Positions 14,415 to 21,207 of a DNA stretch of 21,207 nt are shown one piece after another. Numbering within the stretch: position 1 is the first letter of the stretch; every line of letters begins with the position of its first letter. Location of the stretch: positions 1-21,207 of the IMG/VR virus record IMGVR_UViG_3300032220_000894, one strand, 5' to 3'. Source of the DNA: a virus. The notes beneath the pieces were generated by a model that worked only from the letters and a program-made list of their open reading frames with translations, ran no database searches and had not been told where the DNA came from. Position numbers and translations under genes: made by a program.

Positions 14415-15409
14415 TTGTTCACTTTCCAAAAATTATACATTCCAACATCCAACTCATATTTGGACCAAAGTTTTCTTTCTCTCATTGGTTGTTTCTTTGC
14501 CCATTCCCACATTAAAGACAATCCATCCCGCAAAGATGTTGTCTGTTTATAGTTTAAAATATTTTTAATCTTGTCGTGTGTAACCCATGCATGTTTTACT
14601 TCATGTCTTTGTTCTAGATGAGTCTTTGTTCCAGATCCAATTACATCTATGAGCAAATCACAAGCATCACTTATCGTGATGTGGTCATCTCCACCAATAT
14701 TAAATATTTGTTTTGATGCTCTTTCATCTACTGCTCCCATCCAAAAATAAGGAACACAATCATCAATATAACTAAATGCTCTAGTTTGACTACCATCTCC
14801 ATAAATTGTCATTGGCATATTATTTAAATGCTGATACATCCAAATTCCAATAACATTTCTGTATTTATCCCATATGTTTTGATTTGCTCCATAAACATTA
14901 TGTGGTCTAAAAATACACCAATCTAAACCATGCTGATCTCCCGCAACATGTATATCCATCTCACATGCATATTTTGCTATTCCATATGGATCAATTGGTT
15001 CTTGTTTGTAATCTTCTCGGAATGGGACTTCCGCATTTCCATAAACTGCCATAGTTGAAGTAAAAACAAATCTTTTTATACTGTATTTGATTGAAAGATT
15101 AATTAATTTAGTGGTCGCAATTAGATTGTTTTCATAATTATATTGACGAATAAATGGACTCAATCCTTCAGCAGCATATGCTGCAAAATGAAAAACATAA
15201 TCAAACTTATGATTTTCAAATAGTTTTTCTACTTTATTTTTATCACTGGCAAGATTGATCTTGTAAAATTTTACCTTTTTATTTACATTCTCAATATAAC
15301 CACCAGATAGATCATCAATACCATATACTTCAGCCTTATTGTTTTGAATGATCCAATCTGCTAATCTGGACCCAAGTAGTCCAGCAACTCCTGTAATTAA
15401 AACTTTCAT
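14411..15409 (-). CDS. GalE-like NAD-dependent nucleotide-sugar epimerase
   Basis: This 332-residue extended SDR has GVAGLLG (residues 7-13), an NAD-ribose-binding acidic region YGIDDLSGG, HFAAYAAEG, FTSTMAVYG, the catalytic YxxxK in DPYGIAKYA, RPHNVYGANQNIWDKY and YGDGSQTRAFSYIDD. The layout fits UDP-glucose 4-epimerase and related nucleotide-sugar epimerases or dehydratases. Length is typical. It probably supplies a modified nucleotide sugar, but substrate choice between UDP-, dTDP- and GDP-sugars is not visible. Both ends are ATGA overlaps, so it is translationally coupled to the DUF5672 gene upstream and the methyltransferase downstream. Confidence 0.83.
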   Translation of the reverse strand: MKVLITGVAGLLGSRLADWIIQNNKAEVYGIDDLSGGYIENVNKKVKFYKINLASDKNKVEKLFENHKFDYVFHFAAYAAEGLSPFIRQYNYENNLIATTKLINLSIKYSIKRFVFTSTMAVYGNAEVPFREDYKQEPIDPYGIAKYACEMDIHVAGDQHGLDWCIFRPHNVYGANQNIWDKYRNVIGIWMYQHLNNMPMTIYGDGSQTRAFSYIDDCVPYFWMGAVDERASKQIFNIGGDDHITISDACDLLIDVIGSGTKTHLEQRHEVKHAWVTHDKIKNILNYKQTTSLRDGLSLMWEWAKKQPMRERKLWSKYELDVGMYNFWKVNK

Positions 15410-16098
15410 ATAGTCTCCAATAGTTTAAATTTGTCTGGGTGTGACTCATCACAATGAAATCCAAATGTATTATCTGAACTTAAATTTATTCCATCCACAT
15501 TTTTTATCTCACAAGAAAATTTAAAAGCAACTTCAGTTGGGGCGAAAACAAAACCTTCTTCTTCCAATTGCTTTCTCATACAAACTGCTATAACAAGATC
15601 TTCAGGAATTGCATCATATTCTGATATATACAATTCAGAAACTCTCTTCATTAATTTACTAGACCTTAATGTAAATCCACCATTGCCTACATTATATTCT
15701 AAATTAGATTCAGTTAAATGTCTATGAACAATAGGCCATTTTGTAGTATTGTGATACATATTTGCCCTATTCCACGATGCGCCAATATAATCATACTTTA
15801 AAAATTCATTATTCCATAAATGTGGATTTACTACAAATCCGTCATTTTGAATCAGTAACATATACTTCGTATCGATATGCTTTGGTAAAATAGTTAATGT
15901 AAATTTTTGACACTCATTCCAACTCATTTTTTCTATTAAAATTTTTTCACTATTTTCCAATTCATAATCAGAACAAGTGAAATATTTAATCGAATTAAAG
16001 TCAATATTTTTGATGGAATACTTAACTGCCTTCAGTAAAAGTTGATCGTTTCCAACCCCATCAATAGCAACTAAAGTCACATCATTTAAGTTAAGCAT
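15406..16098 (-). CDS. DUF5672 family, glycosyltransferase-like protein
   Basis: About 230 residues begin MLNLNDVTLVAIDGVGN. Conserved blocks are KYMLLIQNDGFVVNP (78-92), KYDYIGASW (101-109), VGNGGFTLRSSKL (137-149) and PEDLVIAV (165-172). These match the DUF5672 pattern (QxDG, DYIGA, GNGGFSLRS, ED) found in surface-glycan loci, which resembles a GT-A transferase with the QNDG in place of a DxD. ATG 16098 is preferred. It overlaps the upstream gene's end by 8 nt and keeps the expected N-terminus, whereas an ATG at 16170 would add 24 residues inside the upstream gene. The donor and acceptor are unknown. Confidence 0.75.
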   Translation of the reverse strand: MLNLNDVTLVAIDGVGNDQLLLKAVKYSIKNIDFNSIKYFTCSDYELENSEKILIEKMSWNECQKFTLTILPKHIDTKYMLLIQNDGFVVNPHLWNNEFLKYDYIGASWNRANMYHNTTKWPIVHRHLTESNLEYNVGNGGFTLRSSKLMKRVSELYISEYDAIPEDLVIAVCMRKQLEEEGFVFAPTEVAFKFSCEIKNVDGINLSSDNTFGFHCDESHPDKFKLLETI

Positions 16099-16462
16099 AT
16101 GACTTTTCTTCTTTGATGTTCGAATTTGATAAATTATTAATTCGATTCTTAACAGCAAATCTACGATCATTTGTCATGTAGACGGATCTTGCAAGTTCAA
16201 TGAATTCCTCATCGAATTCTAATCTTGATTCTTTAATTCTGATCTCATCTTCAATCTTCCACAATTGTGAATTAATATCTTTGAGTTCTGCAATTTCAGC
16301 AGAAAACTCATTAAGATAATTCATCTTTTCCAGTTCTTTTCGAATTATAAATTTTTCTTTTTTGATATTATACAACTTAGAGGAATCTGTAATATGTTCT
16401 TCTTTAATTTCTAAAATTGTATATTTGTCTATTAATTCACCATTTGAGATTTCAATCATCAT
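16091..16462 (-). CDS. DUF6165-like protein
   Basis: About 123 residues begin MMIEISNGELIDKYTILEIK. The GELIDKxTILEIK opening is the hallmark of DUF6165-like proteins, which occur in glycan gene clusters. The rest is a highly charged helical protein (KEKFIIRKELEKMNYLNEF, AELKDINSQLWKIEDEIR), probably a helical hairpin or coiled coil, with a basic stretch SVYMTNDRRFAVKNRIN. Its function is not known, and it may be a partner of the neighbouring transferases. ATG 16462 overlaps the upstream stop as ATGA. ATG 16477 is possible but would add five residues that the family does not need. Confidence 0.7.
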   Translation of the reverse strand: MMIEISNGELIDKYTILEIKEEHITDSSKLYNIKKEKFIIRKELEKMNYLNEFSAEIAELKDINSQLWKIEDEIRIKESRLEFDEEFIELARSVYMTNDRRFAVKNRINNLSNSNIKEEKSYA

Positions 16463-17208
16463 AGTATATAATTCCATTCTTTTTTGTAAATGTGACTCAC
16501 ATAAGAAAAATCAATGTGTTGATTTTGCCCGTTGATTCTGCGCGAATACATGAACAACTTGCTATTCTTATTTATACGCTCTACCAGATAGCACATTGAG
16601 GTTTCCACAGTGTGTATTTCTTTTGCATTCTCAAGAACCCAACACAAATCAAACAGATTAAATTGATTTATATGTTCAATTTTGTGATATACTTTCTTGA
16701 GAGAGGTTTCTATGTGCATTTCTCTTCTATAGATGCTTGGTGGAGATGCAAACATATCATTAATGAATATGAATTCTTCCCCATCTTCTATGCCTAGAAT
16801 CTCTTTACATCGTTTTTCTCGTTCAGGATTTCTCTTGAAGTTTAAATAATTCACCCAATCTGAACTTTCAATACTGTATCCTAATTTTTGAAACAAAGGA
16901 TACTTTGCTCTCATAGCAGAACTACGGTAGTTGTTATCTAAAAACAAATGTGCATGATGTAGTGGAAAATATATCATTTCATCGGTTTTGATAATATCAC
17001 TTCTTCCATAATATTCAAACCCATCAAAATGATTATTAACATCACAAAATTCTATATGGGGAATATAGTCTTTAACATAAAGAAATTCAGGAATCACAGG
17101 CCAAACAACACGATATCCCAGATCAAGAAAATGTTGTGCTGCCTTCTGGAGATATAAGATATCTCCCATTCCTGCTGGTTGCCAGAATAAGACAAATTTA
17201 TTTTGCAT
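16459..17208 (-). CDS. GT-B-like glycosyltransferase (heptosyltransferase-like)
   Basis: About 249 residues begin MQNKFVLFWQPAGMGDILYL. GMGDILYLQKAAQHF followed by GYRVVWPV resembles the N-terminal GxGDxLxxxPxxxxL motif of GT9-type transferases such as heptosyltransferases. The C-terminal half has FIFINDMFASPP and FDLCWVLENAKEIHTVETSM, similar to the donor-binding half of such enzymes, in which a conserved sequence near an ..A..hT.. motif contacts the nucleotide sugar. At about 250 residues it is shorter than a usual GT9 (about 330). ATG 17208 has GGAAA 7 nt upstream and is preferred over a TTG at 17220. It overlaps the upstream gene by 11 nt. The sugar is unknown. Confidence 0.62.
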   Translation of the reverse strand: MQNKFVLFWQPAGMGDILYLQKAAQHFLDLGYRVVWPVIPEFLYVKDYIPHIEFCDVNNHFDGFEYYGRSDIIKTDEMIYFPLHHAHLFLDNNYRSSAMRAKYPLFQKLGYSIESSDWVNYLNFKRNPEREKRCKEILGIEDGEEFIFINDMFASPPSIYRREMHIETSLKKVYHKIEHINQFNLFDLCWVLENAKEIHTVETSMCYLVERINKNSKLFMYSRRINGQNQHIDFSYVSHIYKKEWNYIL

Positions 17209-17866
17209 GTTTGTTTCCAACTAAATTAAATTTTACAACATTATCATTGAGTCCCATTTCTCTTAATCCCTTTTCTTTGGACTCACCATCCGCTATACCC
17301 ATAGTAATCATGGGTTCCATATTTGGTGGAATACTAGTACCAGGCCATATTGCATAATTAATTCCCAATTGTACTATTGTTAATTTTGGAACATATAACG
17401 GCAAAACTTTCTGCATTAAAACTTCATGATCAAAAAGTTTTCCACCTTCATTAATATTTTTGGTACATTCATCAACCCAACATTGTACAAATTCTAAAAT
17501 AATTGGTTTGTATGTAAAATATATTGGCGATGCCTTTGGATAATTAACTGGTATAAATTGTGGTATTCCCTGATACGCAAAAGCAATGTCACATTTATCT
17601 TCGATTTCATCGTAAACCTTTAATTCGCGATGAATCAATGAATCTACATCCATCCACACGAAAGGCCTTTTCTTTTCGTTTAGAATATCCAAAATAAATT
17701 GTGGTTTAGATAAGCAATTTAAACGATATTCTCCCTTCGATGGAAGTTCACGAATATCGTGTTTCATGTTATTTTCATTACAATTAATTCTCAATCTTCT
17801 AGCATGGTCGCTGTAGTAAGTACGATTATCAATATCACAATAAAAAGATACAATTTCAGTTTTCAT
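17198..17866 (-). CDS. Putative nucleotide-sugar transferase with DVD motif
   Basis: This 222-residue protein has the GT-A-type signature RPFVWMDVDSLIHRE (residues 67-81), where DVD would bind the metal and sugar nucleotide. Before it is KPQFILDILNEKKRP, a helix leading to the DxD typical of PF03407-like or GT8/GT32-like transferases. Later blocks are DIAFAYQGIPQFIPVN, a Glu/Asp-rich YVPKLTIVQLGINYAIWPG, and a Lys-rich end. An AAAGGA Shine-Dalgarno sequence lies 6 nt upstream of the ATG. It starts 2 nt after its neighbour and overlaps the following gene by 11 nt. A glycosyltransferase role is likely. The donor cannot be named. Confidence 0.7.
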   Translation of the reverse strand: MKTEIVSFYCDIDNRTYYSDHARRLRINCNENNMKHDIRELPSKGEYRLNCLSKPQFILDILNEKKRPFVWMDVDSLIHRELKVYDEIEDKCDIAFAYQGIPQFIPVNYPKASPIYFTYKPIILEFVQCWVDECTKNINEGGKLFDHEVLMQKVLPLYVPKLTIVQLGINYAIWPGTSIPPNMEPMITMGIADGESKEKGLREMGLNDNVVKFNLVGNKHAK

Positions 17867-17868
17867 AA

Positions 17869-18705
17869 TTATCCTTTATATCCATACATTCTTTTAAAGA
17901 ATTCTAATGTCTTTATATCTACTTGTCTATATGCTTTGTCAGTTTTTACAAAATTATCAATAGCAGACAACATAAACTTAGTGTCTTCCATTTTATACTT
18001 TTTAATAGTAGTTCCACCCTTTCCCTCTATTGGACAGGAATAATGAATAATTGGATAGTCATCTACTGACATTCCTGATGGATTTTCTTTATAATTATCC
18101 ACAAACCAACAAGCTGCTCCTAAATTTTCATACTTTATTTTTAAATTTAAACATGCAGAAGAAAAACCAAGACACAACAATTCAGTCATCCACCAAGTAG
18201 TTTTCTTTCTTATAATTTGCTCAGACTTCATTGCTATTTTAAATAAATTTGAATATATATTACCTTTTGCATAGAATGGGGTGTGTATAGTCACAGGATT
18301 TCTCAAATCAATATTTTTTGATTGTTTAAAAATATCAAAGTTTGAATCATCAAAAAGTTCCCAAAATTTCTGCCAATTTCCCCCACCAACCCATTTTTGA
18401 GTCACTATTTCATTATCACCAACTAAAATTGGTTTATATTGTTTGTGAAAAAACATATCACAATCCAATAAACAAATAGTTTCATTTTCTAACCTATTAT
18501 TTTTGATATATTCAATTATACCAATATAACGATTATACATTGCATAATCATCCACACAATCATATTGTTTAAACTTTTTTCTTTCATTAGTTTTTACAAT
18601 AATTAATGGGTCTTTTATACCAACTTCTTTATGAGATCTCACCAGAAAGTCTGCTTGAACAAGCATATCTTTTCGCAATGGATCAGCGTGAGCTAAGTAT
18701 ATCAT
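17869..18705 (-). CDS. Putative GT-A glycosyltransferase with DCD motif
   Basis: This 278-residue protein has ETICLLDCDMFFHKQYKP (residues 75-92), a typical GT-A strand-DxD context (Asp81, Asp83). Conserved-looking blocks follow: VTQKWVGGGNWQKFWELF, TIHTPFYAKGNIYSNL, TTWWMTELLCLGFSSACL and the metal-site-like PIIHYSCPIEGKGG. The His in the last block could be the second metal ligand often found in such enzymes. Its ATG overlaps the GT10 gene's stop as ATGA, so the two are coupled. I do not recognise the exact CAZy family. Confidence 0.7.
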   Translation of the reverse strand: MIYLAHADPLRKDMLVQADFLVRSHKEVGIKDPLIIVKTNERKKFKQYDCVDDYAMYNRYIGIIEYIKNNRLENETICLLDCDMFFHKQYKPILVGDNEIVTQKWVGGGNWQKFWELFDDSNFDIFKQSKNIDLRNPVTIHTPFYAKGNIYSNLFKIAMKSEQIIRKKTTWWMTELLCLGFSSACLNLKIKYENLGAACWFVDNYKENPSGMSVDDYPIIHYSCPIEGKGGTTIKKYKMEDTKFMLSAIDNFVKTDKAYRQVDIKTLEFFKRMYGYKG

Positions 18706-19556
18706 AAACCTTGTATTAGTTTATATAAAACATCATCAGCAGACAACATCTTTTGTACTCGTTCGAAGTTGTCCTGTATTGCTTCTTTTTTACTTTCGTA
18801 TAGTTCGGGAGTCAATATTGAGATGTCAAAATCTGGAGTCAATTCAATCATTCCATCAAGATTGAACATGTCTCCAATGTCGGGAGTACCCCAATATACT
18901 GGAATAGTTCCCGTAACAAAGGCATCAGTCAATTTTTCGGTGAAGTATGTTTCGTACTTGTCATTTTCAATAACAAATGAGAACATGTAGTCGTTAAGTC
19001 CCTCAGACTTGTCTCCCCAAGGCACATTGCCACCAATGCGCTTTGATCCCAGAACACCACCATACAAATCTACCTTGTCTTTGTATTTCTCTGCCATTGT
19101 GTGACGCAGAGCGTGACCAAATGCAAAGTTCTTTGGAGATGCGATCAGAGAAACCAATTTAGTCTTTGAAAAGATCTGTTGATCCTTAATCCAAGGCAAA
19201 TTGCTTCCTGCATAGCAGAAATGCATCTTTGGATTCTTTCCAACATAAGACCGTTCAGATGTAAAGATTGCATCGTAGGATTCGCAAACTTTATCCAAAT
19301 GTGCATCCCACAAATCTCTAGGAACTCCTCTGGTTCCTGGAGCCATTGAGTGAAATATGGTCCTGGATTCACAAACCCAACCAATTTTCAGTTCTCCTGG
19401 TTTTTTCTTCTGTTGCATACCATGAATTATAGCACCGTCATGGTATACCTTTATCGATTGCTCTTCGTCAGTCCACTCGAATAACTGTGGTTTTTTATTC
19501 GAACATGAAGAATATCTAGTTTCGAAGGGTGCGCCGATTGCTTGTAATCTATCCAT
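18702..19556 (-). CDS. GT10 (alpha-1,3-fucosyltransferase-like) glycosyltransferase
   Basis: This 284-residue protein contains the GT10 donor-binding region FSFVIENDKYETYFTEKLTD (residues 192-211) followed by AFVTGTIPVYWGTPDI (212-227). Its core, FxxxxEN...YxTEKxxxA...G.xPVxxG, is the diagnostic signature of fucosyltransferases. The N-terminal half holds KIGWVCESRTIFHS and SYDAIFTSERSYV, as expected for acceptor-side strands. GT10 enzymes use GDP-L-fucose, and some can use GDP-L-galactose. No fucose-synthesis genes are in the window, but a GDP-mannose 3,5-epimerase is. A strong AAAGGA ribosome binding site precedes the ATG. It is the first gene after regA and the head of the island. Confidence 0.85.
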   Translation of the reverse strand: MDRLQAIGAPFETRYSSCSNKKPQLFEWTDEEQSIKVYHDGAIIHGMQQKKKPGELKIGWVCESRTIFHSMAPGTRGVPRDLWDAHLDKVCESYDAIFTSERSYVGKNPKMHFCYAGSNLPWIKDQQIFSKTKLVSLIASPKNFAFGHALRHTMAEKYKDKVDLYGGVLGSKRIGGNVPWGDKSEGLNDYMFSFVIENDKYETYFTEKLTDAFVTGTIPVYWGTPDIGDMFNLDGMIELTPDFDISILTPELYESKKEAIQDNFERVQKMLSADDVLYKLIQGL

Positions 19557-19577
19557 AATAAAAAATCCTTTCGGGAA

Positions 19578-19976
19578 TCACTTTCCTATATGGTATTTAG
19601 GTATGAGATCCCAAGAGGATTTGTCTTTATGTGGTATGATTTTTAATCTTGCTAAAGAAAGTTGTGGTTCTTTGTACTTATCTGGATTTACAGGTTTTAC
19701 TAGACCCCACTCGGTCAACAGTCTGACTATAGTATTTCTCCTACCCAAGTCATCCGTAGACATGTCACTCTCTAACCCATCAAGTATAAACATCTCCTTA
19801 AAGTGCATAATTGCATACCTACCGCGCTTATGCAATATATGGCAACTTTGATATAGTTTATTTTCTTTTTTAGATGAAACTCCAACCCGCGTTAAAGTTT
19901 CTTTAATTTTTAAGAAGTCCTCTTCTGATTTTAAAGTGACTTCCACTCCCAATCCCTCAAAAATATCTTCTGTCAT
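19578..19976 (-). CDS. regA: RegA translational repressor of early genes
   Basis: This 132-residue protein matches T4 RegA (122 residues) along its length. Shared blocks include VTLKSEEDFLKIKETLTR (residues 13-30), LYQSCHILHKRGRYAIMHFK (42-61), LLTEWGLVKP and a closing SWDLIPKYHIG. RegA binds AU-rich translation-initiation regions of early phage mRNAs, including its own and the gp44 mRNA, and blocks translation. The protein has about ten extra N-terminal residues (MTEDIFEGLG) relative to T4, and no internal Met offers a shorter start. A GGGAG Shine-Dalgarno sequence lies 6 nt before the ATG. It follows gp62 as in T4, but in T4 the next gene is the DNA polymerase, and here it is a glycosyltransferase. 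Confidence 0.95.
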   Translation of the reverse strand: MTEDIFEGLGVEVTLKSEEDFLKIKETLTRVGVSSKKENKLYQSCHILHKRGRYAIMHFKEMFILDGLESDMSTDDLGRRNTIVRLLTEWGLVKPVNPDKYKEPQLSLARLKIIPHKDKSSWDLIPKYHIGK

Positions 19977-20012
19977 TATGTACTCCCATATTAACAGAAA
20001 ATATTTATTATT

Positions 20013-20384
20013 TTATCTTTTTTGACCCCCTTTTTGGACAAAATCCTTCATTTTGTCCATTGGTAGCAAATCAACAATTTCTCTTGCTTTTGCGTCAGAA
20101 TATCCAAAAATTTCTTTAACAATCTCTATATTTTTATCTTCCTCTGGTTTTACCCACTTGGAGAATCTTTTCCTCTTGGATATGGAAGATAGCAAATAAT
20201 CATATTGCATCCTCTTATCCAAAAAAGGAACCTGATTCATTCTGTTGGCATAGAACACAGTATCTGGAAAATATGAAAAACACTTATTAATGACAAAAGG
20301 AACATATTCCTTTTCCAAACGAGAATCGCCTTTCAGCAAATTATCTTTGGATTGGTTTATTGAATTTAAAAAGTCGGATAGCAT
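20013..20384 (-). CDS. 62: Clamp loader small subunit gp62
   Basis: This 123-residue protein sits between gp44 and RegA exactly as T4 gene 62 does. Recognisable blocks are VPFVINKCFSYFPDTVFYAN (residues 28-47), MNQVPFLDKRMQYDYLLSSI and KRKRFSKWVKPEED, which match the conserved N-terminal part of gp62. It is much shorter than T4 gp62 (187 residues), so it appears to keep only the core that contacts gp44. In T4, gp44 and gp62 form a complex (4:1) that opens and loads the gp45 sliding clamp. Its ATG lies 1 nt after the gp44 stop, so its translation is probably coupled to gp44. Confidence 0.88.
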   Translation of the reverse strand: MLSDFLNSINQSKDNLLKGDSRLEKEYVPFVINKCFSYFPDTVFYANRMNQVPFLDKRMQYDYLLSSISKRKRFSKWVKPEEDKNIEIVKEIFGYSDAKAREIVDLLPMDKMKDFVQKGGQKR

Positions 20385-20385
20385 T

Positions 20386-21207
20386 TTATTTAAAAGCGCA
20401 AGACATCATCATCTGTACGAGACATGCCATCATGTTAATTTCTTGATCAGCAACAAACGCACTACGATACTGTGCCTCGGCAAGTATTAGAATTGCCTCT
20501 GGGATACTTTGGTTCTCTAGATTGTCTCCCAGACCGTCGTAGATTTTCCTATACACCTCGACAGGGGATGTTTCAGCATTCAGTGCCGCCCACTTTCTGA
20601 CTGACGAGAAATCCTTATTCTTCATAGAGACGATGAGATTTTTGATCTCCGATTCCTGAAGAGAAGATAAGATTCCAACATCAATCTTTCCAGACACACC
20701 ATATCGCTGAAGTTCGTTTAAAACTCTTCGCATGTCTGGAAAGTGCTTCATGATCAATTGACCAAGAACCTTTTTGTCAAATTTTACTCCTTCATTCGAA
20801 AGAATATAAGAACACCGATCCATGATCTTTGCAGCAATCTGAGGTTTCTCAGAAGGTGGGAGAACAAAGTCAATACAAGTGCAACGAGAATGAATTGGTT
20901 CTATAATTCTTGACTTGTAATTACAAGTGAGAATAAATCTACAATTATTTGCAAACTCTTCAATTGCTCCTCGAAGAGCAGGTTGAATGCTATTTGCATT
21001 TGAATAGTCAAACTCGTCAAGAATGACTACCTTGCGTACATCCCCAGAAAGAGAAACTGTGCTAGCAAACTGACGAATCTTTGTCCGAAGAGTGTCAATA
21101 TTTCCCTCTTCAGAGCAATTGATGATGATCCAATCACAACCCATTTCATTACACAATGCCTTTGCCACTGTGGTCTTTCCCACACCAGCACTCCCCGATA
21201 AGAGTAA
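20386..21207 (-). CDS. 44: Clamp loader large subunit gp44 (AAA+ ATPase), 5' end cut by window edge
   Basis: The frame is open from 21207, and 273 residues are seen. The N-terminal part before the Walker A is missing. Visible motifs are Walker A GSAGVGKTT, Walker B VVILDEFD, the sensor-like CRFILTCNYKSRI and the clamp-loader SRC motif HSRCTCIDF. A C-terminal helical collar domain follows (residues about 150-273, including DMRRVLNELQRYG). This is the AAA+ ATPase that with gp62 loads the gp45 clamp onto DNA. A GTG inside the Walker A motif at 21183 is a Val codon, not the start. The T4 protein is 319 residues, so about 45 residues lie outside the window. Confidence 0.95.
   Translation of the reverse strand, partial: LLLSGSAGVGKTTVAKALCNEMGCDWIIINCSEEGNIDTLRTKIRQFASTVSLSGDVRKVVILDEFDYSNANSIQPALRGAIEEFANNCRFILTCNYKSRIIEPIHSRCTCIDFVLPPSEKPQIAAKIMDRCSYILSNEGVKFDKKVLGQLIMKHFPDMRRVLNELQRYGVSGKIDVGILSSLQESEIKNLIVSMKNKDFSSVRKWAALNAETSPVEVYRKIYDGLGDNLENQSIPEAILILAEAQYRSAFVADQEINMMACLVQMMMSCAFK

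Noticed and set aside
14412-14429. TTG start for the Methyltransf_24-like gene at 14429
   Set aside because: The ATG at 14414 has an ATGA overlap and a better ribosome binding site, and gives the family's usual N-terminus.
16099-16170. Longer N-terminus for the DUF5672 gene from ATG 16170
   Set aside because: The added 24 residues lie inside the upstream gene in another frame and do not look like the family's start.
10475-16576. Exact TATAAATA boxes on the minus strand at 10475-10482, 11743-11750, 13286-13293 and 16569-16576
   Set aside because: They lie within coding sequence and not close to a downstream start. About three exact copies per strand are expected by chance in such AT-rich DNA.
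17206-17220. TTG start for the GT-B-like gene at 17220
   Set aside because: ATG 17208 has GGAAA at a proper distance.
19145-19384. Minus-strand open frame of 79 codons
   Set aside because: It is in a different frame inside the GT10 gene, which has the diagnostic motif and a good ribosome binding site.
19557-19580. Possible hairpin and T-run after regA
   Set aside because: The best stem is only 3-4 bp, and the T-run overlaps the GT10 ribosome binding site region, so a terminator is not supported.
20002-20009. AATAAATA (7/8 late box) before regA
   Set aside because: regA is an early gene in T4 and the match is imperfect, so a late promoter here is not supported.
21181-21183. GTG at 21183 as the start of gp44
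   Set aside because: It is the Val codon inside the Walker A motif GSAGVGKTT. The frame continues to the window edge.

Overview
The window is a piece of a T4-like (tevenvirus) myovirus genome, read entirely on the minus strand and therefore transcribed from high to low coordinates. The right end carries the T4 replisome block: sliding-clamp loader large subunit gp44 (cut by the window edge), clamp loader small subunit gp62 and the translational repressor RegA, in the T4 order. The left end carries virion structural genes of the kind seen in marine T4-like phages such as cyanophages: collagen-like fibres, NGxTG-repeat fibres, a coiled-coil protein and small tail-associated proteins. The very AT-rich composition and the fibre types suggest a phage of an AT-rich marine bacterium, for example a Prochlorococcus-like or SAR11-like host. 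That host guess is inference.

Between these blocks lies a glycan-biosynthesis island of about 12 kb (roughly 7317-19556) with 16 genes. From upstream to downstream it encodes a GT10 fucosyltransferase-like enzyme, two DxD nucleotide-sugar transferases, a GT-B-like transferase, a DUF6165 protein, a DUF5672 protein, a GalE-like epimerase, a class I SAM methyltransferase, a WavE-like protein, a second class I methyltransferase, an APH/choline-kinase-fold kinase, a nucleotidyltransferase-HAD phosphatase fusion, an FkbM methyltransferase, a GDP-mannose 3,5-epimerase, an unrecognised 57-residue protein and a GT2-TPR glycosyltransferase. Most junctions are ATGA overlaps, short overlaps or gaps under 15 nt, so much of the island looks like one translationally coupled operon. 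The only long break is a 91-nt gap at 10346-10436 that holds a 10-bp inverted repeat.

T4-type late promoter boxes (TATAAATA) sit in the short gaps before the GT2-TPR gene and the first fibre-block gene. A third lies inside the end of that fibre-block gene, just before the next fibre gene. Late expression therefore probably includes at least the last glycosyltransferase together with the fibres.

Taken together, the island could make activated sugars (GDP-L-galactose is the best supported), join them, and decorate them by methylation and perhaps a phospho-linked group. The target could be virion proteins, such as the Thr/Ser/Gly-rich fibres next door, or the host surface. The sequence cannot decide between these. 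Apart from the 91-nt gap noted above, no stretch over about 50 nt lacks a gene. No tRNA, CRISPR array, transposase or integrase was seen.
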